A DNA stretch of 64,000 bases. It comes from Actinomadura harenae (GTDB lineage: Bacteria > Actinomycetota > Actinomycetes > Streptosporangiales > Streptosporangiaceae). This document shows, piece after piece, positions 51,354 to 60,216 of this stretch (its first letter is position 1; each line of letters opens with the position of its first letter). The notes beneath the pieces are model-generated. The model worked only from the letters and a program-made list of their open reading frames with translations, searched no databases and was not told where the DNA came from. Location of the stretch: the NCBI RefSeq assembly GCF_003696215.1, contig NZ_RFFG01000014.1, positions 1 to 64,000 of the forward strand, given 5' to 3'. The position numbers and the translations under genes are program-made.

Positions 51354-53489
51354 CTATGACGCGGTCCGGTATCTGCCGTACTTGGGTTGGGTGAGGTGGC
51401 CGTCCTCGAGGAGTTGGCGGAGCAGGGCCTGGGTTTGGCGAGGTGACAGGCCGACGCGCTCGCCGATCTCCTTGGGCTGGTCGAATCCGGCGGCGACGGC
51501 CGCCCACACGGCCTGCTGGGAGTCGCTGAGGCCGACGGGCTGTCGGGCTGGGGTCGGCTGCCCCACGGCGGGCTCAGCTGCTTTGGGCGCTGCGGCGACG
51601 GGCGTGAAGGTGGGGAAGGTGATGACCTGGGCCATGACGGACGGCATGGCCTGGTGGCCGCTGGTGTCGTTGGGGCTGGCGCCGTTGAGGAAGTCGTCGG
51701 GCAGGTGCCCGGCGCGCAGCTGCTCCACCCGGCGGGCTGATGCGGACCGGCCGCTCTCGTCGACGGCGTGCCGGTCCCTGTAGGCGGTTCCGGCTGCCAG
51801 GGTCGCGGTGACGGTCAGGGTGTCCAGGCCTGGACGGGGCTGCATCGCCAGCCACCGGGCGGGGGCCTCGGCGTCGCCGCCGGGGGTGGTGTTGCGGTTG
51901 CGGAACGGCGCGGTGCGCCCGCCGAGCTTCTCCGAGCGCATGGTGTAGCCGTAGCCGGGCAGTTCGGGCAGGGTGAGCGGGTCGACTTCCAGGCCGGCCA
52001 TCAGGCCCTTGCCGGACTTGCTGGTGACGCGCATGGCGATGGAGTTTCCGGCCATCACGCTCTGCCGCAGGGGCTCGTTGTTGCCGAAGGTGATGATCCC
52101 CGCGTACTGGGAGGCGGGGAGCAGGGATACGCCGACCTTGCGGCCTTCACGGGCGACGCGGGCCCATTCGGGGGCCTTGTCCTGGGTGAAGATTCGGTGG
52201 CATTCGTCGATCACGACCAGGAGGCCGGGCCGGTCGGGTGAAGGGGTGAATCCGGTCAGCCGCATCACGGCGTTCTCCTCGGCGCGGGCGTCGATGATGC
52301 ACAGCACTGCCTCGAGGACGTCGTCGGCGTCGTCGGCGGTGGCGAACCAGTCGGCGTGATCGGCCAGGGCCGGACTGGAGCCGCCGCGGTTGGGGTCGAT
52401 GTACCAGTACTCGGTGTCGCCGCGGGACACGGCTGAGATGACGATGTTCTCCGTCACTCGCGATTTGCCGATGCCGCTGTCGCCGATGACCACGCCGCTC
52501 CACATCGAGCCGGGCGTGTACAGCCGCCAGGGTGCCTCGCCTTCACCGTCGGCATAGGGCCCCAGCTGCAGGATGCCGTAGCCGGGTTCGCCGTCGAGGG
52601 TGTCCAGGCGGCGCGGTCCGGTGAAGTCGACGTTGCCCTCGATGGGCGAGTTCTCCAGGATCTGCAACCGGCACCAGGAGGGGGATCGGTGCTCGCGGTG
52701 CTTCTCGATCATCACGTCGGTGACGCCGACGTCGACCCCGGAGGCGATCCGCGCCACCTGGTTGAGGATCTCGGGGTAGGTCTGCTGGCCAGGGGCCAGC
52801 TTCAGCTTCCACTCGTAGCCGTGGCGGGTCGGGGTGGGCAGGAGGAGTTCGGAGTTTGGTGCGGGCCCGGTCTTGACCGCCACTTGCTCCTCCCAGAGCA
52901 GGCTGATCTGCCGCGCGAAGGGCGACAGGTCGTCGTCGGTCAGCTCCGTCACGGGCTCGTCCGCGTCCGGTGCGATGTCGCTGTCGTCGGAGTTGGGCGG
53001 GTGGGGGATGCGGTGGATCTGCCACCAGCGGGCGGCCAGCGCCATCTCAAGCCCGGCGAGGACGGCGAGTTGGTCGTGGCCGACGCCCCAAGGCGCGGTG
53101 GTGAGCCAGGCGGCGATGCCGAGTCCGGCGATCAGGGTGCGGCGGGCCCAGCGAGGGTGGCGCCGCCGCATCAGCTGCGAGGCGCGGACGGCGGCTGGGA
53201 TTGTGACCGCGGCGGCGACCGTCGCGGTCTCGGTCGGAGACGCCGCCCCGGACGCGGTGATGGCCTGGAGAGCCAACCCGGTGCCGGCCACTGTGGCGGC
53301 GAGGGCGTGCGGCATCCACTGCCGCCAGGTCAGCGTGATGGTGGCGGTGAGGTCGGTACGTGCCGAGCCGAACAGGCCCTCGGCCGAGAGTCGGCCGGGC
53401 CGTTCTGCACCGGCTTCCGGCTGTGCGGTGTCGCGGTCTGGCGGGTTGGGTTTGCGGGGTGCCGCGCTGGCTCGGCGTGCGGTCTTCAC
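51354..53489 (-). CDS. FtsK/SpoIIIE-type DNA translocase (TraB-like transfer protein)
   Basis: The 711-residue protein starts at GTG 53489 with GAGGAGAACCG upstream, a much better start than the longer frame. Hydrophobic segments lie at about 58-100 and 118-152. The ATPase has Walker A GDSGIGKSR at 336-343, Walker B LLVVIDECH at 423-431 and a RVTSKSGKGLMAGLE region. A winged-helix domain (about 660-710, AVWAAVAAGFDQPKEIGERV, SPRQTQALLRQL) closes the protein. In Streptomyces plasmids TraB moves double-stranded DNA between hyphae and recognises 8-bp repeats through this tail. It should be the main transfer motor. Confidence 0.9.
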   Translation of the reverse strand: MKTARRASAAPRKPNPPDRDTAQPEAGAERPGRLSAEGLFGSARTDLTATITLTWRQWMPHALAATVAGTGLALQAITASGAASPTETATVAAAVTIPAAVRASQLMRRRHPRWARRTLIAGLGIAAWLTTAPWGVGHDQLAVLAGLEMALAARWWQIHRIPHPPNSDDSDIAPDADEPVTELTDDDLSPFARQISLLWEEQVAVKTGPAPNSELLLPTPTRHGYEWKLKLAPGQQTYPEILNQVARIASGVDVGVTDVMIEKHREHRSPSWCRLQILENSPIEGNVDFTGPRRLDTLDGEPGYGILQLGPYADGEGEAPWRLYTPGSMWSGVVIGDSGIGKSRVTENIVISAVSRGDTEYWYIDPNRGGSSPALADHADWFATADDADDVLEAVLCIIDARAEENAVMRLTGFTPSPDRPGLLVVIDECHRIFTQDKAPEWARVAREGRKVGVSLLPASQYAGIITFGNNEPLRQSVMAGNSIAMRVTSKSGKGLMAGLEVDPLTLPELPGYGYTMRSEKLGGRTAPFRNRNTTPGGDAEAPARWLAMQPRPGLDTLTVTATLAAGTAYRDRHAVDESGRSASARRVEQLRAGHLPDDFLNGASPNDTSGHQAMPSVMAQVITFPTFTPVAAAPKAAEPAVGQPTPARQPVGLSDSQQAVWAAVAAGFDQPKEIGERVGLSPRQTQALLRQLLEDGHLTQPKYGRYRTAS

Positions 53490-53562
53490 CGGTTCTCCTC
53501 GTGTTGGTTGTCGTCGCTCGCCGGGGTCGGCGTGGGCGGTGTTGCGGGTGGAAGACCTGGGA

Positions 53563-53610
53563 CGCCCACACCGGCCGCCGTGCACGGGGCGCGCGGCGGT
53601 GGTGTGGGCG
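53563..53610 (-). terminator. stem-loop between the translocase and the zinc-knuckle protein gene
   Basis: CGCCCACACC pairs with GGTGTGGGCG, and inside CCGCCG pairs with CGGCGG with one or two unpaired bases. It lies between the 53650 gene's stop and the translocase start. Confidence 0.6.
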
Positions 53611-53649
53611 CCCCGGGCGCTCCACGCGCCCAGGCTCGGAAGCCGGGGG

Positions 53650-55308
53650 TCAGTCCTGGGTGACGTACTCGCGGTTACCGGCGCCCTGGTTGGCCTCGTA
53701 GGCCTCACGGACGGACAGGTGGCCGACCAGGACCGTGTTGGCGCGCTGGTAGGCGGCCTGGGCCTGCTGCATCGCCTCCATGGCCAGCTCCAGCGCGGCG
53801 AGCGCGTCACCGGTCACGCCACCGGCGCGCAGTCCGGTCAGCGAGAGTTCGGTGTTGTTCAGGGCTGCTCCGGCGCTGTTGGCCATGCCGTTGGTGAAGG
53901 TGATGGCCGCGTTGAGGGTCTGGCTCTCTGCGCTCAAGGAATCCTCCGTCGTGGTTCCCGCCGCGTCGGCGGCGGTCGTCGTCCCCTCCAGTGGGGCCGA
54001 GCTGGTGGTCGATGTGGTGCCGTGGTCGGCGGCGGGATGGTCCCGCCGCCACGTGCTGAATTCGATGACCTGCGCCTCTCCCGACTCGGGCTCGGACGCG
54101 TTCTGGTCAGAAGTGCGGGAGGTGCCCGGCACAGGCGGATCGTCGGCCTCCTTCTCGCTGGTGTCGGCACCCGAGGTCGGCTCCGTCGGCTTGGCTTCCC
54201 TGGACGGTTCAGGCTCGGCATCGGCGCTGGTAACGGGTTGGTGGGTGTTGTTCCGGGCGGAGTCCCCCTGAGGGGCAGGTGTCTTCGGTCGGACGGCGGG
54301 GATGTTTCGCGGGCAGTGCGGTTCGTGGGCGATCGCCGAACGCCCCTGCGGGCCTACGTGCTGCCGGGCCACGCAGTGCGGGCAGAGCTCGCTGGTGCCT
54401 GGCCATGGCCGGTTCGATGCCCGGTCGGCGGGGACCCCCTGAGGAGCGGGTGTCTCGGGCCGGGAGGCGCGAATGTTTCGCGGGCAGTGCGGCTCGTGGA
54501 TGATCGCTTGCTGCGCCTGCTCGTTGTAGCCCTCCCGGGCCACGCAGTGCGGGCAGAACTCGCTGGTCCCCGGACGCGGCGGATTCGATGCCTGGCCGGG
54601 CTCGGCATCGGCCTCGGGTTCCTTGGCGAAGCGAGCCCCGGGGGTGCTGTTGTTGCCGGGCAGGGGGACGTCGACGCTGTTGTGCTGCAGCAGGTGGCGC
54701 AGGCAGGGGCGGCACACGATGCGGTCCGCCCCCTGCCAGTGATAGACCCGCGGAGCGGAGGTCAGTCGGCCGCAGCGCCAGCACTTGGGAAACTGCTGGG
54801 TGGTCGATTCCGGTTTGGTCACCGCGTACACGCACGGCGGGCATAGCGGCTGTAGGACGCCGTTCACTTCGATGTCGGCGAGCTCGGCCACGTCGCGGAG
54901 CTCGCCGCAACGCAGGCAGTTGCGCAGCTGCTGGTTGCGTTCGTATGCGGCGTCCTCGGCGGCGTCGAGCGCGCGGTTGCGTTCGTGGCCGTCCTTTTCG
55001 GCGCCTTCGACCTGGTCCTGCAGATCCCATCTCTCGCGGCGCCGGTCGGCGTGCTGCTCGTGGCGGCGGGCTCGGTGCGCGTCGGCGTTCTCCCAGGCGT
55101 CCTCCCAGGCGTTGACGAAGAATCGGCGGGCCTCGCGGCGCTCGGTGAAGGGCCGCCGGTTGGTGCCGTTGGCCCTTCGCTCCTGTTCGCGGCGGAACGA
55201 CGGCGGGTCTTCCCCGCGCGCTTTCCATGTCAGGTCCTGTGTGACGTTCTTGGTGAAGTGGCCCGCGATCCACATCGCCACCACCAGCGCGGTCAGCGGA
55301 TCCATCAC
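53650..55308 (-). CDS. membrane-associated protein with repeated zinc-binding modules
   Basis: The 552-residue protein has an N-terminal hydrophobic segment (LTALVVAMWIAGHF), a charged helical region (about 30-125) and a CLRCGE...CPPC, CWRCG...CRPC zinc-finger pair at about 129-205. A tandem duplicated unit follows, with GTSE(F/L)CPHCVAR...HEPHCPRNI appearing twice (about 240-340). A long acidic Ser/Thr-rich linker and an alpha-helical end (about 455-550, AALELAMEAMQQAQAAYQ) close it. Its ATG overlaps the next gene's stop. No family name is known to me; the context is the transfer operon. Confidence 0.72.
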   Translation of the reverse strand: MMDPLTALVVAMWIAGHFTKNVTQDLTWKARGEDPPSFRREQERRANGTNRRPFTERREARRFFVNAWEDAWENADAHRARRHEQHADRRRERWDLQDQVEGAEKDGHERNRALDAAEDAAYERNQQLRNCLRCGELRDVAELADIEVNGVLQPLCPPCVYAVTKPESTTQQFPKCWRCGRLTSAPRVYHWQGADRIVCRPCLRHLLQHNSVDVPLPGNNSTPGARFAKEPEADAEPGQASNPPRPGTSEFCPHCVAREGYNEQAQQAIIHEPHCPRNIRASRPETPAPQGVPADRASNRPWPGTSELCPHCVARQHVGPQGRSAIAHEPHCPRNIPAVRPKTPAPQGDSARNNTHQPVTSADAEPEPSREAKPTEPTSGADTSEKEADDPPVPGTSRTSDQNASEPESGEAQVIEFSTWRRDHPAADHGTTSTTSSAPLEGTTTAADAAGTTTEDSLSAESQTLNAAITFTNGMANSAGAALNNTELSLTGLRAGGVTGDALAALELAMEAMQQAQAAYQRANTVLVGHLSVREAYEANQGAGNREYVTQD

Positions 55309-55748
55309 GCGCCGCCCATCTGGGCGAGGAAGGTGTGCGCGTGGTCGAAGAAGACCGCGACGGCCTGGCCGCCGGTGGCTCCGAGCTGCCCGCCGACCAC
55401 CAGCGCCAGCAGCGTCGGCAGGAAGATCAGCCAGCCCTGGGCGCCCTTGTCGGCCTTGCGGTCATACATCACGTCCGCGGTGGCCCACAGGATCCCGACC
55501 ACGGTCAGGCCGATGGCCAGCCCGCCGCCCGCGCCGATCAGGTGGGCGAGTCCAGACACCCCTGACGCGATCCAACGGCCGACGAAGGAGTAGGCGAACC
55601 CGCAGCCGACGGTGAAGGCCATCAGGAGCACCAAGGCGGCGATGACGGCCTTGGCGAGCTTGTTCTTCGGCTTGCCCTTGTGCTTCTTGTTCAGCGCCAC
55701 CAGCACCAGCAGAGCGGGCAGCGCCACCACCAGACCGACGTTGGACAT
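55305..55748 (-). CDS. Spd-like small membrane protein
   Basis: The 147-residue protein has about four TM helices (LVVALPALLVLVAL; VIAALVLLMAFTVGCGF; GLTVVGILWATADVM; FLPTLLALVVGG) and basic loops. It overlaps the downstream gene by 4 bases. Small TM proteins next to TraB in AICEs (SpdB-type) help spread of transferred DNA through mycelium. The assignment rests on size, topology and neighbours only. Confidence 0.75.
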   Translation of the reverse strand: MSNVGLVVALPALLVLVALNKKHKGKPKNKLAKAVIAALVLLMAFTVGCGFAYSFVGRWIASGVSGLAHLIGAGGGLAIGLTVVGILWATADVMYDRKADKGAQGWLIFLPTLLALVVGGQLGATGGQAVAVFFDHAHTFLAQMGGA

Positions 55749-55779
55749 GTCGGCCTCCTTTCGTTGTGGTGAGCAGTGG

Positions 55780-56514
55780 TCACAGTGGCCATGCGCCGGC
55801 CGCGGCCAGCAGCACGAGCGCGGCGATCAGGCGGGAGGGCCGTTCGACGACCCACACCAGCCCGTACAGCAGCCCGATCAGCACGGCCGCAGGGATCGCA
55901 TAGGCACGGCCGAGCCACCGCAGCGGTCCCGAGGGGGTCGTCCACGGGCCGCGGGCGGCATAGGCCCAGACGTGTTCGAGGGAGGGCCGGTCGTGGCTCC
56001 AGATGTCGGGCGGAGTCCAGAACGCCAGCGCTGCCGCGCCGTGCTTCTGTGCCCTCCGCCATTGGTCTGCGATGTCGGGCCGGTCGGGGGTGTGGTCGAG
56101 GTCCTCGCGCGGTGCGGGGGCCCCGTCCGAGGGGGTGTCGGCAGCCGCGGCGGACGCGGGCGTGTCGTCACGTTTCGTGGTGGAAGCGGAGTCGTCCGTC
56201 GGTGTTGGTGCTGCGGTCCGATGGGGGCCGAGCGGGTGCACAGGGCACGCTGGCAACTGTGCGGTTGATCCGCTACCCTCGCGCGCGTGCGCGCACATGC
56301 ACGTGCGCCTGGGCGCGTTGAGCGTCTCGCCGGGCGGGTGCGCGGTGCGGGCCGCACTCTGCGGTGCACTCTGCGGTCCGTCCGGGTCGGCCGGGGCGGA
56401 TACGCGCTCGACCCGTCCGTGGGTGGACTCGGCTCGGTAGTGACTGTCGGTGGTCGGCGGCGGTGCGTCGACCGGGTCGTTCCACCGCACTGGGTTGTGT
56501 TCGCGGCCGAACAT
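55780..56514 (-). CDS. element membrane protein with disordered N-terminus
   Basis: The 244-residue protein starts at ATG 56514, which overlaps the upstream stop (TGATG); GGAGGCC is upstream. Residues 1-145 are disordered and polar. Two TM helices are at about 205-240 (AYAIPAAVLIGLLYGLVWV, LIAALVLLAAAGAWPL). A CMCAHA cluster near 70 is odd. It is likely part of the Spd/transfer group. Confidence 0.68.
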   Translation of the reverse strand: MFGREHNPVRWNDPVDAPPPTTDSHYRAESTHGRVERVSAPADPDGPQSAPQSAARTAHPPGETLNAPRRTCMCAHAREGSGSTAQLPACPVHPLGPHRTAAPTPTDDSASTTKRDDTPASAAAADTPSDGAPAPREDLDHTPDRPDIADQWRRAQKHGAAALAFWTPPDIWSHDRPSLEHVWAYAARGPWTTPSGPLRWLGRAYAIPAAVLIGLLYGLVWVVERPSRLIAALVLLAAAGAWPL

Positions 56515-56927
56515 CACCGGCCTCCGATCTGGTTCTCGGCGGCGTGCCGCATGCGCTGCACCGTCGCCTCGGCGATCTCGGTCGCCTTTCCGGATGGGCT
56601 CGTGCCGAGCGCGGCCCGCAGGTAGCGGGCCGCGATCGCGATCTGGCGACTGCCGGTGTCGGCGGCGGCCAGATCGGCCTGCACCTGGGCGCTGCGCCGC
56701 TCGGCCCACACCCGGTCCGCGGCCTGCAGCAGCTCGGCCACCACAGGGGAGACCTGGGCGGGCTCGGCGGCCGGGCCGAACGCGGCGCGGACGAAGTCCG
56801 CCGCCGCCGAGACCCGGTCGTTCACCGTGCCCGCTCGAGCGAACCGCGCCGCGTAGCGTTCGCGGACCCGGGCGGCTTTCACGGTGCTGAGCAGCGGCTT
56901 TCCCGCTGCGCGGCGTCGTCCGGCCAT
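56514..56927 (-). CDS. helical element protein of unknown function
   Basis: The 137-residue protein starts at ATG 56927 (or GTG 56930) with GGAGGCCC upstream. It is basic at the N-terminus (MAGRRRAAGKPLLSTVKAARV) and mostly alpha-helical (SAAADFVRAAFGPA, AELLQAADRVWAERR). No motif is recognised. It overlaps both neighbours by 1 base, as part of a tightly packed operon. Confidence 0.68.
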   Translation of the reverse strand: MAGRRRAAGKPLLSTVKAARVRERYAARFARAGTVNDRVSAAADFVRAAFGPAAEPAQVSPVVAELLQAADRVWAERRSAQVQADLAAADTGSRQIAIAARYLRAALGTSPSGKATEIAEATVQRMRHAAENQIGGR

Positions 56928-57367
56928 CACCGGGCCTCCGCATCGGCAACGGCCCGGGGCGCGGGTGCGGTGAGGGGGCGGCGCCACCAGGTGAGCCGGG
57001 CGCGGGTGTTGCCGGTCCAGCCCCATTCGCCGAGCTCGGCGAGCATGGCCAGGCCGCGTCCGGACTGGGCGAACAGCTCGGGCTCGGCGGTGATGGCCGG
57101 GCAGGTCGGGCCGCCCTGGTCGATCACCGCGACCTGCACCAGGCCGTCCTTCACGGCGGCGACCACGGCGAACGTTCCGCCTGGCTTCCCGCTGGCGGTG
57201 TGCCGGACTGCGTTGGCGGCCAGTTCCCCGACCGCCAGCAGCACGTCGTCGAGGACCTCGCCCGGCAGGGCGCCGGCCAGGGCGTCGGCGACGAGGTGCC
57301 GCGCGCGCTCGGTCGAGGCGAAGGTGCCGGGCAGACCGCCGCGGCCGGTCATGATCAGGGCGCTCAC
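56927..57367 (-). CDS. RsbW-like ATP-binding (anti-sigma/HATPase) protein
   Basis: The 146-residue protein starts at GTG 57367 overlapping the upstream stop. The GHKL-type N box is LLAVGELAANAVRHT, the G1 box VIDQGGP and the G2 box SGRGLAML, in the correct order and spacing for HATPase_c_2 proteins such as RsbW or actinobacterial anti-sigma factors. The N-terminal FASTERARHLVADALAGALPGE is the usual lead-in. It may phosphorylate an antagonist protein or bind a sigma factor. Confidence 0.85.
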   Translation of the reverse strand: MSALIMTGRGGLPGTFASTERARHLVADALAGALPGEVLDDVLLAVGELAANAVRHTASGKPGGTFAVVAAVKDGLVQVAVIDQGGPTCPAITAEPELFAQSGRGLAMLAELGEWGWTGNTRARLTWWRRPLTAPAPRAVADAEAR

Positions 57368-57693
57368 GACCACACCCCCACCAGCACACACAGCGTGCAC
57401 AGCACCGCTGCGACGTGCCACAACGTCACCGCCCAGCCCCACCGCCGGGCGGCCGACTGCCTGGGGTGGTCGCGCCAGTTCTCCGGGACGCGCATCGAGG
57501 CCATCAGCCGTGCGCAGCCCGAGCTCGCCGCCATCACCAGCGCGGCGGCCAAAGCCGTGAGCGCTGCAGCGGTCAAAGCAACGTGGAGCGCCTGCCCGGA
57601 GCTGGGCACGATCTGCATGCTCGCCGCAGACACCGCGGCCCGCGCCGGGAGGGCGCGGGCCGCGGTGTCTGTCCAGCGGGTCGAGGTCATCAC
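57364..57693 (-). CDS. small two-TM membrane protein
   Basis: The 109-residue protein has two hydrophobic segments (about 36-58, HVALTAAALTALAAALVMAA, and 86-107, WGWAVTLWHVAAVLCTLCVL). It overlaps both neighbours by 4 bases. The family is not recognised. Confidence 0.65.
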   Translation of the reverse strand: MMTSTRWTDTAARALPARAAVSAASMQIVPSSGQALHVALTAAALTALAAALVMAASSGCARLMASMRVPENWRDHPRQSAARRWGWAVTLWHVAAVLCTLCVLVGVWS

Positions 57694-58073
57694 GGCCGGT
57701 CGCCTCCGATCGTCACCAGCAGCGCCAGCGGCTGCGCCGCGATCTGCGCCGAGGTCAGGGCCGGGTCGTCGTCCGGGGCCAGCCCGAACTTGTTGAGGTC
57801 GTCGGTGAGCCAGGCCAGCGGCTCGGGGGAGCCGCGCCGGGCGGCCACCACGGCCGCCCGGGCGTGCGCGAGCACGCCCACCAAGGCGATGTGCGTCTCG
57901 GCCCGCGCCAGCTCGGCCGCGTCCCGGGCGGCCTCGGCCCTGCGGCGGGCGGCGTGCTCGCTCTCGGCGGTCTGTCGCAGCGCCACCTCCTGCTCCCGCA
58001 GTACCTGCAGGTCGATCCGCGCCTGGTCCAGCTCGGCGCGAACGGCGTCGGTGGAAATGGTGGGGATGGTCAT
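57690..58073 (-). CDS. coiled-coil protein of the element operon
   Basis: The 127-residue protein begins with a strong coiled coil (about 8-60, DQARIDLQVLREQEVALRQT, RRRAEAARDAAELARAE) and continues with a compact C-terminal tail. Overlaps ATGA on both sides. The function is unknown. Confidence 0.67.
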   Translation of the reverse strand: MTIPTISTDAVRAELDQARIDLQVLREQEVALRQTAESEHAARRRAEAARDAAELARAETHIALVGVLAHARAAVVAARRGSPEPLAWLTDDLNKFGLAPDDDPALTSAQIAAQPLALLVTIGGDRP

Positions 58074-59458
58074 GACGCTTCTCCGTCCTCGCGCCGGATG
58101 GGGGTGATCAGGCCACGCTCGATACGAACCTTGCGCAGCAGGTTGCGGGCGGTGGATCGCCCGATGTTCAGCCGCTCGGCGAGTTCGGCGGTGGACAGCC
58201 GGTTGTCGGCCTCGTCCATCAGCCGACGGGTCTCCGACAGGCGCTCTTCGAACGCGCCCTGCGGCGCGCGGCGAGCGGAACCTCGGCCGCTCTTGCGATG
58301 CGACGAGCGGCGCTCTTCACGCTTGGCTCGCCGCCGTCCCGTGCGCTCTTCACCGCGCTCGTCAGAGCGCTGTTCCGCGTGCCGTTCACGCTGGTCGGTG
58401 GTGCGCTCGTCAGCGGCGGGCGGCAGTTCCATGAGCGGCCCGCCGGGCCGGTCGGCCTGTTCCGTCAGGTACCGCTCGATGTCGTCGATCATGCCGGGCG
58501 CCCGCTCTCGGACGTTGAGGCTGATGATGTCGTCCCAGGCGGAGGAGTCCACGAGCGGCTGCTCATCCCCCCGCGCCATGGGGGTGGTGCCGTCGTTGTC
58601 GTTGAACCAGATGGCCGGGACGAGCTGGCCGTCGACGATGGTCAGCTCCGTGTCGCGCGCCAGCTGCTTGGCGGCGCGGTGGTCGTAGCGCAGGATCCGG
58701 CGAGCGATGCGCCGGTCCCAACGGGTCGCCTCGGGGCCCAGGCCGTACCGCTCGACCCACGCGGCACGCCATGCGGTCTCCGCGTCCAGCCCGCGCGCTG
58801 CGGCCAGTGCGTCGGCCGACAGGCTCAGCCGCGGGTATCGCAGGCGGCGGATCAGCCGCCGCCGAATCTCGGTCGCGGACCGCCCGGAGACCTCCTGCTC
58901 CTGCAGGGATTTGCGGAGCACGATCGTCAGCTCCAGCAACACGATCGACAGCAGGCTGGTGACCGCGAGAGCAGCCCCGACCTGCATGCCGGACGCCGTG
59001 CTGCCGTGCCAGAAGTTCATCCCGGCGGCGACGAACGCCAGCAGCCAGCTCAGCACCCGGAAGCGGGCGGCGGGCAGGCGGGCGGCGACGGCCTGATGAG
59101 CGAGGTAGGCGCAGTACAGGACGCTGCCCTCGATCGCGATCGGCAGCAGCGGCGAGAGCAGTCCCAGTCCCATCTGGGTGTCGGCGAACTGCCCCTGGCC
59201 GCGCCAGGCCAACACCGCCGGAGATCCGACCGCCACCACCGGCAACGCCAGGCTGGCCCGCCGGCGGATGGCACCCGCGAAAGCGGCACGGCTCTCCGCC
59301 CGGCGGGTGCGACGGCCAGCGCTGCGCCGGTCGTCCAACTCGGCACGTGCCGCCTCGCGCTCCATGGCGGTGCGGGAACGCAGGGCCTCGGCCTCGGCGG
59401 CGGCCTTGTCAGCGACGGCCTTCGCGGTGATGCGTTCGGAACGGGCGTCCCAGCTCAC
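58070..59458 (-). CDS. DUF2637 domain membrane protein with C-terminal HTH
   Basis: The 462-residue protein has a charged helical start (1-60), then about four TM helices (72-180) with LGLLSPLLPIAIEGSVLYC and AFVAAGMNFWHGSTASG, the DUF2637 signature seen in Spd-type AICE proteins. A soluble part follows (about 195-400, acidic/basic Arg-Glu repeats at about 365-400). At the end (about 425-455) LSTAELAERLNIGRSTARNLL looks like a helix-turn-helix. It may link transfer membrane complexes to DNA. Confidence 0.82.
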   Translation of the reverse strand: MSWDARSERITAKAVADKAAAEAEALRSRTAMEREAARAELDDRRSAGRRTRRAESRAAFAGAIRRRASLALPVVAVGSPAVLAWRGQGQFADTQMGLGLLSPLLPIAIEGSVLYCAYLAHQAVAARLPAARFRVLSWLLAFVAAGMNFWHGSTASGMQVGAALAVTSLLSIVLLELTIVLRKSLQEQEVSGRSATEIRRRLIRRLRYPRLSLSADALAAARGLDAETAWRAAWVERYGLGPEATRWDRRIARRILRYDHRAAKQLARDTELTIVDGQLVPAIWFNDNDGTTPMARGDEQPLVDSSAWDDIISLNVRERAPGMIDDIERYLTEQADRPGGPLMELPPAADERTTDQRERHAEQRSDERGEERTGRRRAKREERRSSHRKSGRGSARRAPQGAFEERLSETRRLMDEADNRLSTAELAERLNIGRSTARNLLRKVRIERGLITPIRREDGEAS

Positions 59459-59949
59459 TGGTCGTCACCGCCGTCCACCGGTCGCCACGGACGCCACCAA
59501 GAGCGCCGGGCCTGATGCGTCTGGTGAAGGGCGCCGGCCTCGGCGACCTCGGTGCACAGCTCGTCACGCAGCTCGGCGACCGAATCGGTGATCCGGTCGG
59601 TCATGTCGTCGGGAATCCGCTGGGCGATCTCGGCGCAGCCCAAGCGGAACTCTGCGGTCAGCCGGTCGATTCCGGTCGTCAGCGCCGCGGCCAGGCCCTG
59701 CAGCGCCTCGGACGCGGTGTGCAGCTCGGCGCGGACGGCGGCCAGCTCCTGCTGGATCGCCAGCGTCGCCAAGCCCGCACCGACCCCGGCGCGCCCCTGA
59801 GCCCAGTCGGGACGATGGAGCAGCATCTCCTGGTGTGCCTCGGCCAGCGCGCGGGCAGCCTCCTGGGCGGGCAGCACCCGGCTGTTCAGACGGTAGCCGC
59901 GCTCGTCGTTCGGCCAGAGGATCTGGCCGTTGGGGATGTGGTCGGTCAT
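59455..59949 (-). CDS. helical element protein
   Basis: The 164-residue protein is mostly amphipathic helix (about 28-130), with ELAAVRAELHTASEALQGLA and DDMTDRITDSVAELRDEL. It ends WWRPWRPVDGGD and overlaps the DUF2637 gene by 4 bases. GGAAGGGG precedes the ATG. No family recognised. Confidence 0.67.
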   Translation of the reverse strand: MTDHIPNGQILWPNDERGYRLNSRVLPAQEAARALAEAHQEMLLHRPDWAQGRAGVGAGLATLAIQQELAAVRAELHTASEALQGLAAALTTGIDRLTAEFRLGCAEIAQRIPDDMTDRITDSVAELRDELCTEVAEAGALHQTHQARRSWWRPWRPVDGGDDQ

Positions 59950-59994
59950 GATGAGCAGACCCCTTCCATTCGGTTGGAGTGGGTGCCCGGGACG

Positions 59995-60216
59995 TCAGCG
60001 CTTGTCGGTGTCGGCGTCCCGGGCTTTCTTGTCGTCGGGGGTGTCGGAAGAGGCGCAGGCGGCTTTGGACAGGCGGGCCTCCAGGTAGAGCGAGACCAGC
60101 CGGGACGAGTTGCGGCCCGGGTAGGGCCGGGAAACCTCATCGACCCGCAGCACCGTGCTCAGCTCAGCGACGGCGGCGTCCAGTTCTTCGGGCAGGCCAG
60201 TCAGGCGGATCCTCAC
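59995..60216 (-). CDS. small element protein
   Basis: A 73-residue ORF starting at GTG 60216 that overlaps the upstream stop, with CGGGAGTCCTG before it. VRIRLTGLPEELDAAVAELS looks like a short alpha/beta start; the tail is polar (SDTPDDKKARDADTDKR). Overlap and codon bias support translation. Function unknown. Confidence 0.6.
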   Translation of the reverse strand: MRIRLTGLPEELDAAVAELSTVLRVDEVSRPYPGRNSSRLVSLYLEARLSKAACASSDTPDDKKARDADTDKR

